A stretch of 64,000 nucleotides of DNA. Origin: VXYL01 sp965199875 (GTDB taxonomy: Bacteria; Pseudomonadota; Gammaproteobacteria; Pseudomonadales; Azotimanducaceae). The DNA lies in the NCBI GenBank assembly GCA_965199875.1, contig OZ241346.1, positions 4,455,353-4,519,352 on the forward strand, in the 5' to 3' direction. The notes below the pieces were generated by a model. That model was given only the letters and a program-made list of their open reading frames with translations. It was not told where the DNA came from and searched no databases. Positions 34,341-43,851 of the stretch are shown piece after piece (position 1 is the stretch's first letter; each line of letters opens with the position of its first letter). The translations under genes and the position numbers were made by a program.

Positions 34341-36044
34341 ATGAGCTATTTGGTATTGGCTCGGAAGTATCGGCCGCGGACGTTCGCCGATGTCGTGGGC
34401 CAGGAGAGCGTCGTGCGGGCGCTGGCCAACGCGCTGGACCAGCAGCGTCTGCACCACGCCTACCTGTTCACCGGAACCCGCGGCGTCGGCAAGACCACGC
34501 TGGCGCGCATTCTCGCGGCCTGCTTCAATTGCGAACGGGGCGTCACCTCCACGCCCTGCGGCGAATGCGTCGCGTGCCGGCAGATCGCCAGCGGCAGCTT
34601 CATCGACTTGATCGAAGTGGACGCGGCCTCCCGCACCGGCGTCGACGACACCCGCGAGCTGCTCAGCAACGCCCAGTTTCTGCCCGGCCAGGGGCGCTGC
34701 AAGGTCTATCTGATCGACGAAGTCCACATGCTCACCGGGCACAGCTTCAACGCCCTGCTGAAGACCTTGGAAGAGCCGCCGGAGCACGTCAAGTTCCTGC
34801 TCGCCACCACCGAAGCGAAGAAGATTCCGGTCACCGTGCTGTCGCGCTGCTTGCAGTTCAATCTGAAGAACATGCTGCCGGAAGCGATCGAGGCGCAGCT
34901 GGCGAAGGTGCTTCGGGAAGAGGGCATCGCCGCCGAACCGGCTGCGCTGGCGACCATCTCCCGCGCCGCCGCGGGCAGCATGAGGGATGCCCTGTCCATC
35001 ACCGACCAGGCGATCTCCCACGGCGGCGGCGAGGTTGCCGCGGCCAGCGTCGGCGACATGCTGGGCATCGCCGGCCGCGACGAGATCGGCGCTTTGCTGG
35101 ATGCGCTGGCGGCGCACGACAGCGCCCGGCTGCTGGCCGCCGGCGACGATCTGGCGGCGCGCTCGCTGGACCTGGCGGCGCTGCTTGGCGACTTGCAGCG
35201 CGCCTTCCACGATCTCGCCTTGGCGGCGGAACTGCGCACCGCCCCTGCCTCGCCCTACGAACGCTTCAAGGGCGCCTTCTCTGCCGAGGACTTGCAGCTC
35301 TACTACCAGATCGCCTTGCTCGGCGGCCGCGATCTGATGTTCGCGCCGGACCCGAAGATCGGCTTCGACATGACCTTGATCCGGCTGGCTTCCTTCGAGC
35401 CCCAGGCCGAAGAAGAAGCAAGCGGGATCGCCCACCGCGGCGGCCGCACGGAGCAGGGCGGGCAGCAACCGCCGAAGCCCGCGGCTCAGACTTCGCCCCA
35501 GCAAGCCGCGGCGGCGCAAGCGCCCACCGCCAGCCCACTGCCAGCCCCTGCCTCGGCCCCGCCGCCGACCCCGCCGGCGGCCGAACGGCAAGCCACGGTC
35601 GCCACCGCCGCGCCTGCGCCTGGCGCGGACGCGCAAGCCGAGCAAGACGACGGCTGGTCAGCCATCGTGCAGTCGCTGGGCGCGACCGGCGTCGCGCAGA
35701 TGATTCTCGACAACACCAACCTGCTGGAGAGGAACGACGAACGCTGGCTGGTGCTGCTCGACGAAACCCATGCGTCGCTGCTGAACGACAAGCGCCGAGG
35801 CGAGATCGAGCGGCTGGCCAGCGTCGTTCAAGGCGGCAAGGTGGCGGTGCAGTTCCAGATGGGCAAGCCGAGCCGCGAGACGCCCTCCCAGTGCAAGCAG
35901 CGCCAGCGGCGCCAGCAGCAGGCCCAGGCCGAAGCGCTGCTGCTGCGAGACGCCAACGTGCAGGCCATGCTGAAGGAGTTCGACGGCCGGCTGCAGTCGG
36001 CGCAATTGGTGAACCCGAACCCCCCGACGAGCGCAGCGCCATGA
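34341..36044 (+). CDS. dnaX: DNA polymerase III subunits gamma/tau
   Basis: The 567-residue clamp-loader ATPase begins MSYLVLARKYRPRTFADVVGQ (the invariant DnaX N-terminus). It has Walker A GTRGVGKTT (K51), the zinc module C61/C64-C73/C76-C79, Walker B YLIDEVHML and the SRC sensor (VLSRCLQF). A Pro/Ala-rich linker (about 375-435) leads to the tau C-terminal domain V-like region ending LKEFDGRLQSAQLVNP. No A-rich slippery heptamer was seen, so the gamma form may not be made by the E. coli mechanism. Its stop overlaps the ybaB ATG. Confidence 0.95.
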   Translation: MSYLVLARKYRPRTFADVVGQESVVRALANALDQQRLHHAYLFTGTRGVGKTTLARILAACFNCERGVTSTPCGECVACRQIASGSFIDLIEVDAASRTGVDDTRELLSNAQFLPGQGRCKVYLIDEVHMLTGHSFNALLKTLEEPPEHVKFLLATTEAKKIPVTVLSRCLQFNLKNMLPEAIEAQLAKVLREEGIAAEPAALATISRAAAGSMRDALSITDQAISHGGGEVAAASVGDMLGIAGRDEIGALLDALAAHDSARLLAAGDDLAARSLDLAALLGDLQRAFHDLALAAELRTAPASPYERFKGAFSAEDLQLYYQIALLGGRDLMFAPDPKIGFDMTLIRLASFEPQAEEEASGIAHRGGRTEQGGQQPPKPAAQTSPQQAAAAQAPTASPLPAPASAPPPTPPAAERQATVATAAPAPGADAQAEQDDGWSAIVQSLGATGVAQMILDNTNLLERNDERWLVLLDETHASLLNDKRRGEIERLASVVQGGKVAVQFQMGKPSRETPSQCKQRQRRQQQAQAEALLLRDANVQAMLKEFDGRLQSAQLVNPNPPTSAAP

Positions 36045-36358
36045 ATCTCGACGACGTCTTCAAGCAGATGAAGGACATGCAAGCCCGGCTTGGCGAGGCC
36101 CAGGAAGCGCTGAAGTCCACGACCACGGTGGGCGAGAGCGGCGCCGGGCTGGTGAAGGTCACCATGAACGGGCGCTTCCAGGCGTTGCGCGTGGACATCG
36201 ACCCGTCGCTGGTCGAAGACGAACTCGCGGTGCTCGAAGATCTGATTGCCGCCGCCATCAACGACGCCGTGCGTCGCCTGGAAGGAATGCAGAAGGAACG
36301 CCTGGACGACCTGGCCCGGGGCTTTGGCTTGCCGGCCGGCGTCAAGCTGCCGTTCTGA
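36041..36358 (+). CDS. ybaB: YbaB/EbfC family nucleoid-associated protein
   Basis: The 105-residue protein has the YbaB pattern: MKDMQARLGEAQEAL helix, VKVTMNGRFQALRVDIDPSLV strands and LEDLIAAAINDAVRR helix. The ATG overlaps the dnaX stop (ATGA) and its stop overlaps recR, the standard dnaX-ybaB-recR arrangement. It binds DNA as a dimer and is thought to act in nucleoid organisation. Confidence 0.93.
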   Translation: MNLDDVFKQMKDMQARLGEAQEALKSTTTVGESGAGLVKVTMNGRFQALRVDIDPSLVEDELAVLEDLIAAAINDAVRRLEGMQKERLDDLARGFGLPAGVKLPF

Positions 36359-36957
36359 TGCGGATCAGCCCGCTGATCGACCGCTTGATCGAATCGCTGC
36401 AAGCGCAGCCCGGCGTCGGGCCGAAGACCGCAACCCGCACGGCGCTGCACTTGCTGCAACACAACCGCCCAGGCGCGCAAGCGCTGGCGGCCGCGCTGGC
36501 CGAAGCGGCGCAGCGGGTGCGGCGCTGCCGCGTTTGCCGAACCTTGACCGAGTCCGACCTGTGCGCGATCTGCGCCAACCCGAAGCGCGATGCCAGCGTT
36601 CTGTGCATCGTCGAATCCCCCTCGGACATCGTCGCCATCGAACAGGCCGGCGGCTACCGCGGACGCTACTTCGTGCTGCACGGCCGGTTGTCGCCCATCG
36701 ACGGCATCGGGCCCGAGGAGCTGGGCCTCACCGAGCTGCCGGCGCACGTGCGCTCGAGCGGCGCCGCCGAAGTGATACTGGCCACCAATCCAACCGTGGA
36801 AGGCGAAGCGACCGCGCACTACATCAAGGAGTCGCTGCACGACAGCGGTACCGCGGTGACGCGCATCGCCCACGGCGTGCCCTTGGGCGGCGAGCTGGAG
36901 TACATCGACGGCGGCACCATCGTCCACGCCTTGCAGGGCCGACGTGCCGTCGACTAG
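36358..36957 (+). CDS. recR: recombination mediator protein RecR
   Basis: The 199-residue protein has the N-terminal helix-hairpin region (LQAQPGVGPKTATRTALHLL), a Cys4 zinc finger with C57, C60, C69 and C72, and a Toprim domain (LCIVESPSDIVAIEQAGGYRG). The C-terminal Walker-like segment ending GELEYIDGGTIVHAL is typical. RecR works with RecF/RecO in loading RecA at gaps. It shares one base with ybaB and overlaps rnd by 14 bp. Confidence 0.96.
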   Translation: MRISPLIDRLIESLQAQPGVGPKTATRTALHLLQHNRPGAQALAAALAEAAQRVRRCRVCRTLTESDLCAICANPKRDASVLCIVESPSDIVAIEQAGGYRGRYFVLHGRLSPIDGIGPEELGLTELPAHVRSSGAAEVILATNPTVEGEATAHYIKESLHDSGTAVTRIAHGVPLGGELEYIDGGTIVHALQGRRAVD

Positions 36958-38071
36958 CCCCCAGGGTGCGCCGCAGCTAGCGGACGGCGAAGCGTTGATC
37001 GCCGACGACGAGCGCCTCGCAGCGAGCATCGCCGCGCTTGGCGCCCGCGTCGGCGTGGACACCGAGTTCATGCGCGTGCGCACCTTCCACCCCATTCCGG
37101 CGCTCTACCAGCTGGCCGATTCCAGCACCGTGGCGCTGGTCGATGCGAAGGCCCAGGCGACGTTCGATGCCCTCAAGGCGCTGCTGCTGGACTCGTCGCG
37201 CATCAAGATCATGCACTCCTGCTCCGAGGACCTCGAAGTGATCGCCAGGCACTTCGACTTGCGCCCGCGCAACCTGGTGGACACGCAGATCGCCCACGCC
37301 TTTCTGTCGCCGAACTTCGGCCCCAGCTACGCGACGCTGGTGGAGCACTACGCCGGCGTTGCGCTGCCCAAGCACGAAACCCGCTCGGACTGGCTGCAAC
37401 GGCCCTTGACGGCGCAGCAACTCGCCTACGCCCGCGAAGACGCCATCTACCTGCTGCCCATCTGGGAAGCCCAGCGGCAGGCCCTTGCCCGGCTTGGCCG
37501 CCTCTCCTGGTTCGACGAAGAGATGCGCCGGCTGCTGGCAACGCCGCCGGACACGCCGGAGAGCTGGTATCGAAACCTCAAGGGGATCGCGCGGCTGAAC
37601 GCGCGTCAGCTGGCGGTGCTGCGCAGCCTGGTCGCTTGGCGCGAGCGCGAAGCCCGCCGCCGGGACCTGCCCCGGGCGTGGACGGTGCCGGACGACGCCC
37701 TCTTCACGATGGCGCGACGCGAACGCTTGAGCGCCGCGGACGTGCTGCCGCTGCTGCCCCGGCGCATCGCCAGGCGCTACGCGGGGAGTCTGGTCGAGGC
37801 GCACTCGCAAGGCTTGGACGATGCCGACCCGCCCAAGCCGCCGCGCCCTTTGCGGCGTCCGGACAACGACGTGCTGCGCGCCTTGCGCACCGCGGCGCAG
37901 GCCGAAGCCGAACGCCTGGGCATGGCGCCGCAGCTGCTGGCGCGCAAGCGCGATCTGGAACACGTCGTCCGCCACCATCGGCAGTTCGGCGAGCTGCCGG
38001 AGGCGTACCGCGGCTGGCGCGGCGAACGGGTGGGCGACGCGTTCCGCGACGTTCTGGCGGGCAAGCGATGA
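36944..38071 (+). CDS. rnd: ribonuclease D
   Basis: The 375-residue exonuclease shows the DEDD core: GVDTEFMRVRTFHPIPALYQ (DTE), MHSCSEDLEVI, VDTQIAHAFL and a YAREDAIYLLPIW (D with Y) motif. Two HRDC-type domains follow (WREREARRRDLPRAWTVPD and REEP-like GMAPQLLARKRDLEHVVR). It trims tRNA 3' ends. The GTG start lies inside recR (14-bp overlap). A slightly later start is possible, since the first 15 residues are not conserved. Confidence 0.9.
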   Translation: MPSTSPQGAPQLADGEALIADDERLAASIAALGARVGVDTEFMRVRTFHPIPALYQLADSSTVALVDAKAQATFDALKALLLDSSRIKIMHSCSEDLEVIARHFDLRPRNLVDTQIAHAFLSPNFGPSYATLVEHYAGVALPKHETRSDWLQRPLTAQQLAYAREDAIYLLPIWEAQRQALARLGRLSWFDEEMRRLLATPPDTPESWYRNLKGIARLNARQLAVLRSLVAWREREARRRDLPRAWTVPDDALFTMARRERLSAADVLPLLPRRIARRYAGSLVEAHSQGLDDADPPKPPRPLRRPDNDVLRALRTAAQAEAERLGMAPQLLARKRDLEHVVRHHRQFGELPEAYRGWRGERVGDAFRDVLAGKR

Positions 38072-38529
38072 GCGCCGACGACGCCGTTCCGTTCTGGCGG
38101 CGCAAGTCCTTGCAGCAGATGAGCAGCGACGAGTGGGAGTCGCTGTGCGACGGCTGCGGGCGCTGCTGCGTGCTGAAGTTCGAGGACGAGCGAACCGGCG
38201 AAATCCATCCCACGTCGATTGCCTGTCGGCTGCTGGACCTGGAGACCTGCCGCTGCACCAACTACTCCCGACGCCACTTCCTGGTGCCCGAGTGCCAGCA
38301 CCTCGACGCCGCCAAGGTGCGCCAGTACTCCTACCTGCCGAACTCCTGCGCCTACCGTCGCCTCGCCGAGGGCCGCGGTCTCGCCTGGTGGCATCCGCTG
38401 GTGTCCGGCGATGCGCGCACGGTTGCCGAAGCCGGCATCAGCGTCGGCGGCAACGTCGTTGCCGAGGACGCGGTGCATGCCGAGGAACCCCTCGAGGAAC
38501 ACGTCGTTCGCTGGATTCACGAGCCATGA
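38068..38529 (+). CDS. YcgN-type (UPF0260) cysteine-cluster protein
   Basis: The 153-residue protein has the family's cysteine pattern CDGCGRCCVLKFED, a downstream CRLLDLETCRCTNY, and PNSCAYRRLAEGRGLAWWHPL. These cysteines resemble zinc or iron-sulfur cluster ligands (the YkgJ/YcgN superfamily). The ATG overlaps the rnd stop (ATGA), an arrangement that suggests coexpression. Function is unknown. Confidence 0.9.
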   Translation: MSADDAVPFWRRKSLQQMSSDEWESLCDGCGRCCVLKFEDERTGEIHPTSIACRLLDLETCRCTNYSRRHFLVPECQHLDAAKVRQYSYLPNSCAYRRLAEGRGLAWWHPLVSGDARTVAEAGISVGGNVVAEDAVHAEEPLEEHVVRWIHEP

Positions 38530-38915
38530 GCGGCTATGCGATGGCTTGGCTGATCGCGGCGGCGGCCGCATCCGGCGCGGCGCTGCTGGCGTTCGTCGCG
38601 CTGCGCCGCTTGCGCCACTGGCGGTTTCTCGCGGCCGCCCTGGTGCTGGCGTGGGCGCTGATCCCGGTGAGCTTCGACGGCAAGCACCTGGCGCCCGCCT
38701 TCCTGGTGGCGACGTTCCGCCAGTTCCTGGAGGACGGCGTGCCATCGGCGCCGGCGTGGCGAGTGCTGCTGCTCGGCACGGTTGCCGTCTTGGCGCTGCA
38801 CTTCGCCGGGCTCGGCGTCCACTGGCTGCTCGCATCCAGACGCCGCCGGTCGCAGCCGCGAAGCCCGAACAGCCGAACCGCGGCACGCAAAACAGCGGCG
38901 GCAAAGATGGGGTAA
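38526..38915 (+). CDS. small multi-pass membrane protein of unknown function
   Basis: The 129-residue protein begins MSGYAMAWLIAAAAASGAALLAF and has about three hydrophobic segments (residues 5-25, 33-48, 79-100), then a basic Ser/Arg/Lys tail (RRRRSQPRSPNSRTAARKTA). The ATG overlaps the YcgN-like stop, so it is cotranslated. No family was recognised. It precedes moxR by 46 bp. Confidence 0.6.
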   Translation: MSGYAMAWLIAAAAASGAALLAFVALRRLRHWRFLAAALVLAWALIPVSFDGKHLAPAFLVATFRQFLEDGVPSAPAWRVLLLGTVAVLALHFAGLGVHWLLASRRRRSQPRSPNSRTAARKTAAAKMG

Positions 38916-38961
38916 GGTTGCGCGCTTTGGCCAGTCGCGCCTTGAAGCAACGGAACACTGA

Positions 38962-39810
38962 ATGATCTTCGACAGCACCGACACCTACATTTCCACCGAC
39001 GAGCTCTCCATGGCCGTGGATGCCGCGGTGAAGCTGGAACGGCCGCTTCTGGTCAAGGGCGAGCCGGGCACCGGCAAGACCCTGCTCGCCGAGGAAGTCG
39101 CCAACACGCTGGGGCTGCGGCTCATCTCCTGGCACATCAAGTCCCAGACCAAGGCGCTGCAAGGGCTGTACGAGTACGACGCGGTGTCGCGTCTGCGCGA
39201 CTCGCAGCTGGGCGACGAGCGGGTGGCGGACATCCGCAACTACATCAAGAAGGGCAAGCTGTGGGAGGCGTTCGAGTCCGACGAGCGGGTGGTGCTGCTG
39301 ATCGACGAGATCGACAAGGCGGACATCGAGTTCCCCAACGACCTCTTGCAGGAACTCGACCGCATGGAGTTCTTCGTCTACGAGCTGAACGAAACCGTCG
39401 TCGCCAAGCACCGGCCCATCGTCGTCATCACCTCCAACAACGAGAAGGAACTGCCGGACGCCTTCCTGCGCCGCTGCTTCTTCCACTACATCAACTTCCC
39501 GGATCGGGAAACCATGGAGCAGATCGTCGAGGTCCACTTCCCCAGCGTCAAACAGCACCTGGTGAAGGAGGCGATGGAGATATTCTTCGACGTGCGCAAG
39601 GTGCCGGGGCTGAAGAAGAAGCCATCGACGTCCGAGCTCATCGACTGGCTGAAACTGCTGATGGCGGACGACATCCCCGACGAGATCCTCACCAATCGGG
39701 ACACCTCCAAGGCCATCCCGCCTCTCTACGGCGCCTTGGTGAAGAACGAGCAGGACGTCCACCTGCTGGAACGCCTGGCGTTCATGAACCGACGCGACAG
39801 CCGCGGCTGA
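38962..39810 (+). CDS. MoxR-family AAA+ ATPase
   Basis: The 282-residue ATPase has Walker A GEPGTGKT (residues 33-40), a Walker B in VVLLIDEIDKAD, sensor 1 in VVITSNNEKELPDAFLRRC and the arginine-finger RRCFF region. A C-terminal helical lid follows (STSELIDWLKLLMADD). MoxR proteins act as chaperone-like partners of von Willebrand factor A proteins, encoded here by the next gene. The pair may mature a metalloenzyme or a surface protein. Confidence 0.92.
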   Translation: MIFDSTDTYISTDELSMAVDAAVKLERPLLVKGEPGTGKTLLAEEVANTLGLRLISWHIKSQTKALQGLYEYDAVSRLRDSQLGDERVADIRNYIKKGKLWEAFESDERVVLLIDEIDKADIEFPNDLLQELDRMEFFVYELNETVVAKHRPIVVITSNNEKELPDAFLRRCFFHYINFPDRETMEQIVEVHFPSVKQHLVKEAMEIFFDVRKVPGLKKKPSTSELIDWLKLLMADDIPDEILTNRDTSKAIPPLYGALVKNEQDVHLLERLAFMNRRDSRG

Positions 39811-39863
39811 GCGCTTGGGCTGAGCCGTTCGAGCAGGTTTGAGCGAACAGGAGGGCTGCGCCA

Positions 39864-41030
39864 ATGCTCATCAACTTCTTTCTGACGCTGCGCCGCTACA
39901 AGGTGCCGGCGACCATCCGCGAGCTCATGGACCTCATCGCCGCGTTGGACCATCGCGTGGTGTACAGCAACGTCGACGACTTCTACCTGCTGGCGCGCAC
40001 CTGCATGGTGAAGGACGAAAAGAACTACGACAAGTTCGACCGCGCCTTCAGCGCCTACTTCAAGGGCCTCGAAGACCTGCACGGCCTGCTGGAGTCGCTG
40101 ATTCCCGACGAGTGGCTGCGCCGCGAGTTCGAGAAGAGCCTCACCGCGGAAGAGCTGCAGCGCATCAAGTCCCTGGGCGGCCTCGAGAAACTCATCGAAG
40201 CGTTCAGAGAGGCCCGCGAGGAGCAAGAGAAGGCCGAAGCGGAAGGGCAGGAGGGGAAGGACGGCCAGGAGGGCAGTGCCGAACGGCAAGGGCGGAACGG
40301 CCCGAACGGCCTCGGCCGGGGCAAGAAGAAGAAGGCCAAGAAGGTGTGGGATCAGCGCCAGTACAAGAACCTGGACGACTCCGTGGAGCTCGGCACCCGC
40401 AACATCAAGCTCGCCTTGCGCCGGCTGCGCAAGTTCGCCCGCACCGGCCGCGAAGAAGAGCTGGACATGGACAACACCATCCGCTCCACCGCCCACAACG
40501 GCGGCATGCTGGACATCCGCATGCGCCCGGAGCGCCGCAACACGGTGAAGGTGCTGCTGTTCTTCGACATCGGCGGCTCCATGGACGCGCACGTGAAGAT
40601 CTGCGAGGAACTGTTCTCCGCCACGCACACCGAGTTCAAGCACATGGAGAGCTACTACTTCCACAACTTCATCTACGAATCCGTGTGGCGCGACAACCGC
40701 CGGCGTATGAACGAGCGCATCCCGACCTGGGAGATCCTCAACAAGTACGCCCGGGACTACAAAGTGGTGTTCGTCGGCGACGCGACGATGGCGCCCTACG
40801 AGATCACCCACGCCGGCGGCAGCGTCGAGCACTGGAACGAGGAACCCGGCGCCGTCTGGCTGTCCCGCTTCGCCTCCGCCTACGACAAGCTGGCATGGAT
40901 CAACCCCACCCCCCAGGAGACCTGGGAGTACTCCAGCTCGGTAGCCATGACCCAGGAACTGGTGGACGGCGAAATGTACCCCCTCACCATCCGCGGCCTC
41001 GAAGAGGGCATGAACTTCCTCTCGAAGTAG
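39864..41030 (+). CDS. VWA (CoxE-like) domain protein, MoxR partner
   Basis: The 388-residue cytoplasmic protein starts MLINFFLTLRRYKVPATIRE. A helical N-terminal half with a charged, Gly-rich linker (about 118-155) leads to a VWA-type fold. The MIDAS-like site reads FFDIGGSMD (D235 to S239), a variant of DxSxS. VFVGDATMAPYEI supplies a later conserved aspartate. It is paired with MoxR (53 bp upstream). Pieces of this gene are found again at 49092 and 54587, marking the edges of a tandem duplication. Confidence 0.88.
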   Translation: MLINFFLTLRRYKVPATIRELMDLIAALDHRVVYSNVDDFYLLARTCMVKDEKNYDKFDRAFSAYFKGLEDLHGLLESLIPDEWLRREFEKSLTAEELQRIKSLGGLEKLIEAFREAREEQEKAEAEGQEGKDGQEGSAERQGRNGPNGLGRGKKKKAKKVWDQRQYKNLDDSVELGTRNIKLALRRLRKFARTGREEELDMDNTIRSTAHNGGMLDIRMRPERRNTVKVLLFFDIGGSMDAHVKICEELFSATHTEFKHMESYYFHNFIYESVWRDNRRRMNERIPTWEILNKYARDYKVVFVGDATMAPYEITHAGGSVEHWNEEPGAVWLSRFASAYDKLAWINPTPQETWEYSSSVAMTQELVDGEMYPLTIRGLEEGMNFLSK

Positions 41031-41168
41031 GGTAGGCGCCAAGGGGGCCGCGCCCGTCGCGAGCGACGCCCCGCGAGGACTGTGCGGCGTCGCGGCATCC
41101 TCGGGCGCGATGGCGTATAGTGCCGGTGCGGTTCCTCGCAGATGGCCAAGTTTCAAGGGAGGCGGACG

Positions 41169-43820
41169 ATGGCGGAACCGAGAGGAGCAAACCGGGGCTG
41201 GCAGCGCCTTGCCGCAACCGTGCTGTCGGGTTGGGCGCTGTGCGCTGCCCAGCCCGTCGCAGGACAGGAACCGGTGGACGGCGTGTGCGACGAAAGCGTG
41301 CGCAACGGCTGCGCGGCGGGCACGGCGAACGACGCGGCGCTCCCGGATACCCGGACCTTGTACTTGTGGCGCTGCGACGGCGAGCACGGCGGCGCGGATT
41401 CGGAGAAGTGCTCCATACGGGTGTCGGACGTGCCGGTGGACGGCGTGTGCGATGAAACGGTGCGCAACGGCTGCGCGGCGGGCACGGCGAACGACGCGGC
41501 GCTCCCGGATACCCGGACCTTGTACTTGTGGCGCTGCGACGGCGAGCACGGCGGCGCGGATTCGGAGAAGTGCTCCATACGGGTGTCGGACGTGCCGGTG
41601 GACGGCGTGTGCGACGAAAGCGTGCGCAACGGCTGCGCGGCCGGCACGGCCAACGACGCGGCGATCCCGGACAGCTCGAACGCCTACCTTTGGCGCTGCG
41701 ACGGCCTGCACGGCGGCGAGAACTCGGAGAAGTGCCTCAAGTTCATCGCGGTGGACGGCGGCTGGTCGGATTGGAGCGCCTGCTCGGCGACCGCCTGCGG
41801 CGCCGGCGGCACGCAGACGCGAACCTGCAACGACCCCGTTCCCGCACGCGGCGGCCAGGAATGTCTGAAACTGGACGGCACCAGGGGAACGAACGAGACC
41901 CGCGCCTGCACCGGCGCCGCGGCGGTGGACGGCGGCTGGTCGAGTTGGAGCGCCTGTTCCGTCAGCGTCTGCGGCGCCACCGGGACGCAGACGCGAACCT
42001 GCGACAACCCGGCGCCGGGCTGCGGCGGCAGCGTCTGCTCCGGCCCGTCGTCGCGTGCCTGCGGAGGGAGCGACCGGGTGGACGGCGGCTGGTCGGACTG
42101 GAGCGCGTGCTCGGCGACGGCCTGCGGTGCCAGCGGCACGCAGACGCGGGCCTGCACCAACCCGACCCCGGCATGCGGCGGCAGTGGCTGCGCCGGCGCA
42201 TCGTCGCGGACCTGCACGGGGAGCGGCCCGCGGAATGGCGGCTGGTCGGCATGGAGCGCCTGCTCGGCGACGGCCTGCGGCGCGAGCGGCACGCAGACGC
42301 GGGCCTGCACCAACCCGACGCCGGGGTGCGGCGGCGGCAGCTGCGCCGGCGCGTCGTCGCAGGCCTGCACGGGGAACGACCCGGTGGATGGCGTCTGGGC
42401 GACCGGCCCATGGGGGCGGTGGAGCGCCTGCGGCGGTTCGATCTGCAGTCGGAGCAGAAGCCGTACCGTCACCTGCACGGCCGCTTGCGGCGGAGCCCCC
42501 TGCGATCAGTCGAGCAAGCCAGCGGAGACGGAGACGAGTGCCTGCCCAAGCCCAGCTTGGACGATTGGCCGGTGGAGCGCGTGGAGCGAGTGCAGCGAGA
42601 CCACCTGCGGCGAGACAGGTCAGCAGACCCGAACGCGGACCGTCACTTGCCCATGCGGCACCGCCTGCCCCGCACCCAAGCCGGCTTCGTCCGAAACGGA
42701 ACCGTGTACGGGAGACGACCCGAGGGATGGCGTCTGGTCGGATTGGAGCGCCTGCTCGGAGACCGCCTGCGGTGCTAGGGGTACGCAGACGAGGGTGTGC
42801 AACGACCCGACTCCGGGGTGTGGCGGACGCGAATGTAGCGGATCCACAACGCAACCCTGCTTGGGAGATGATCCGAGGGATGGCGTCTGGAAGATCGGCC
42901 CGTGGGGACCGTGGGGCACCTGCAGTCCTTCAACATGCAAGCAGAGCAGGACGAAGCCCGTCAGCTGCGCGCTTCCCGGCTGTGGCGGGGCGGATTGCGT
43001 CGAGGAAAGCAAGCCGCCGCCACCGACTGAGACGCAGTCGTGTACGAACCCGCCGAACCCTAGGTGGGTAGAAGGATCGTGGGGCGCTTGGGGCGATTGC
43101 AGCGCTGCCTGCAACGCAGCCGGTCACAAGATCCGCAACCGAACCGTCACTTGCCAATGCGGCAGCAGCGCCTGCCCCGACGACACCAAGCCCGCTGAGC
43201 GGATAACAGAGTCCTGCGTCGGCCCCCCCTGCGATTGTCCCGGACAAACGCTTACCTGGGGTGATTGCTCCGCTGATGCAACCACGACCAGATCGGGCAG
43301 CAGCGTGACCCTGAACGACACTTCATCTTGCCGTTCCGGCTCCGCAACGTTCACATGCAACGCGGGCACTTGGATCCCGACCAACGTAACGTGCACGGTC
43401 ACGCCGGAGACGAACGGCATCTGCAACAATACCGTCGAGAACGGCTGCGCCGCGGGTACGCTTCAGGACGTAGCCGACACGACGACATTGGCGTGGGAGT
43501 GGAAGTGCTTGGGCATCTGCGAGGGTGACGACGTCCAATGCCGTAAATTGAAGGTGCTGTCCGTCTCGATATCCGTCTCCTCGACGTCCAGGGGCCGCGG
43601 CACCGCAACGGCCACCGTGTCGGGTGGCACGCGGCCCTACACCTACAGTTGGAGTGCAAGGGGAGCAAGCATCGTAGGGTCGTCGACCGGTGCGAGCATC
43701 ACCTTCTCGTACCGCAGCAGCCCTGCAACAAGAGTGATCGACTTCAGCGTCAACGTAAGGGACTCCGCCCAAGTGGGCGGCTCCGCCGAACACGCTTGGG
43801 GTACCCCGCCGGGCGGGTGA
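41169..43820 (+). CDS. secreted thrombospondin type 1 repeat protein
   Basis: The start at 41169 follows AGGGAGGCGG; an upstream ATG at 41142 was not used. The 883-residue product has a signal peptide (LAATVLSGWALCAAQPVAG). Three 54-residue Cys repeats follow (GVCDESVRNGCAAGTAND and variants), then nine TSP1 domains recognisable as WSDWSACSATACG-like blocks with WxxW motifs, a fourth diverged Cys repeat (NGICNNTVENGCAAGT) and a PKD/Ig-like domain near the end. The last residues (SAEHAWGTPPGG) are shared with the 5' flank of the second LRR gene, so the present C-terminus sits at a repeat boundary. TSP1 domains suggest binding to glycans or eukaryote-like matrix; this is inference. Confidence 0.85.
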   Translation: MAEPRGANRGWQRLAATVLSGWALCAAQPVAGQEPVDGVCDESVRNGCAAGTANDAALPDTRTLYLWRCDGEHGGADSEKCSIRVSDVPVDGVCDETVRNGCAAGTANDAALPDTRTLYLWRCDGEHGGADSEKCSIRVSDVPVDGVCDESVRNGCAAGTANDAAIPDSSNAYLWRCDGLHGGENSEKCLKFIAVDGGWSDWSACSATACGAGGTQTRTCNDPVPARGGQECLKLDGTRGTNETRACTGAAAVDGGWSSWSACSVSVCGATGTQTRTCDNPAPGCGGSVCSGPSSRACGGSDRVDGGWSDWSACSATACGASGTQTRACTNPTPACGGSGCAGASSRTCTGSGPRNGGWSAWSACSATACGASGTQTRACTNPTPGCGGGSCAGASSQACTGNDPVDGVWATGPWGRWSACGGSICSRSRSRTVTCTAACGGAPCDQSSKPAETETSACPSPAWTIGRWSAWSECSETTCGETGQQTRTRTVTCPCGTACPAPKPASSETEPCTGDDPRDGVWSDWSACSETACGARGTQTRVCNDPTPGCGGRECSGSTTQPCLGDDPRDGVWKIGPWGPWGTCSPSTCKQSRTKPVSCALPGCGGADCVEESKPPPPTETQSCTNPPNPRWVEGSWGAWGDCSAACNAAGHKIRNRTVTCQCGSSACPDDTKPAERITESCVGPPCDCPGQTLTWGDCSADATTTRSGSSVTLNDTSSCRSGSATFTCNAGTWIPTNVTCTVTPETNGICNNTVENGCAAGTLQDVADTTTLAWEWKCLGICEGDDVQCRKLKVLSVSISVSSTSRGRGTATATVSGGTRPYTYSWSARGASIVGSSTGASITFSYRSSPATRVIDFSVNVRDSAQVGGSAEHAWGTPPGG
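41274..41759 (+). repeat. three tandem 162-bp repeats
   Basis: GTGGACGGCGTGTGCGA recurs at 41274, 41436 and 41598, with copies 1 and 2 nearly identical over their full length and copy 3 diverging in its second half. Each unit encodes a 54-residue Cys-containing module of the TSP1-repeat protein. Confidence 0.93.
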
Positions 43821-43851
43821 CCAATCTAGTGGATGCCGAACGCCGAACGCG

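Noticed and set aside
34341..36044. Programmed frameshift in dnaX to make gamma.
   Set aside because: No A-rich heptamer with downstream hairpin was found; the gene reads as tau throughout.
39864..41030. MoxR-VWA pair as part of a ternary-conflict or phage-defence system.
   Set aside because: There are no extra conflict-system genes nearby and the genes sit in a housekeeping run; a chaperone role is simpler.
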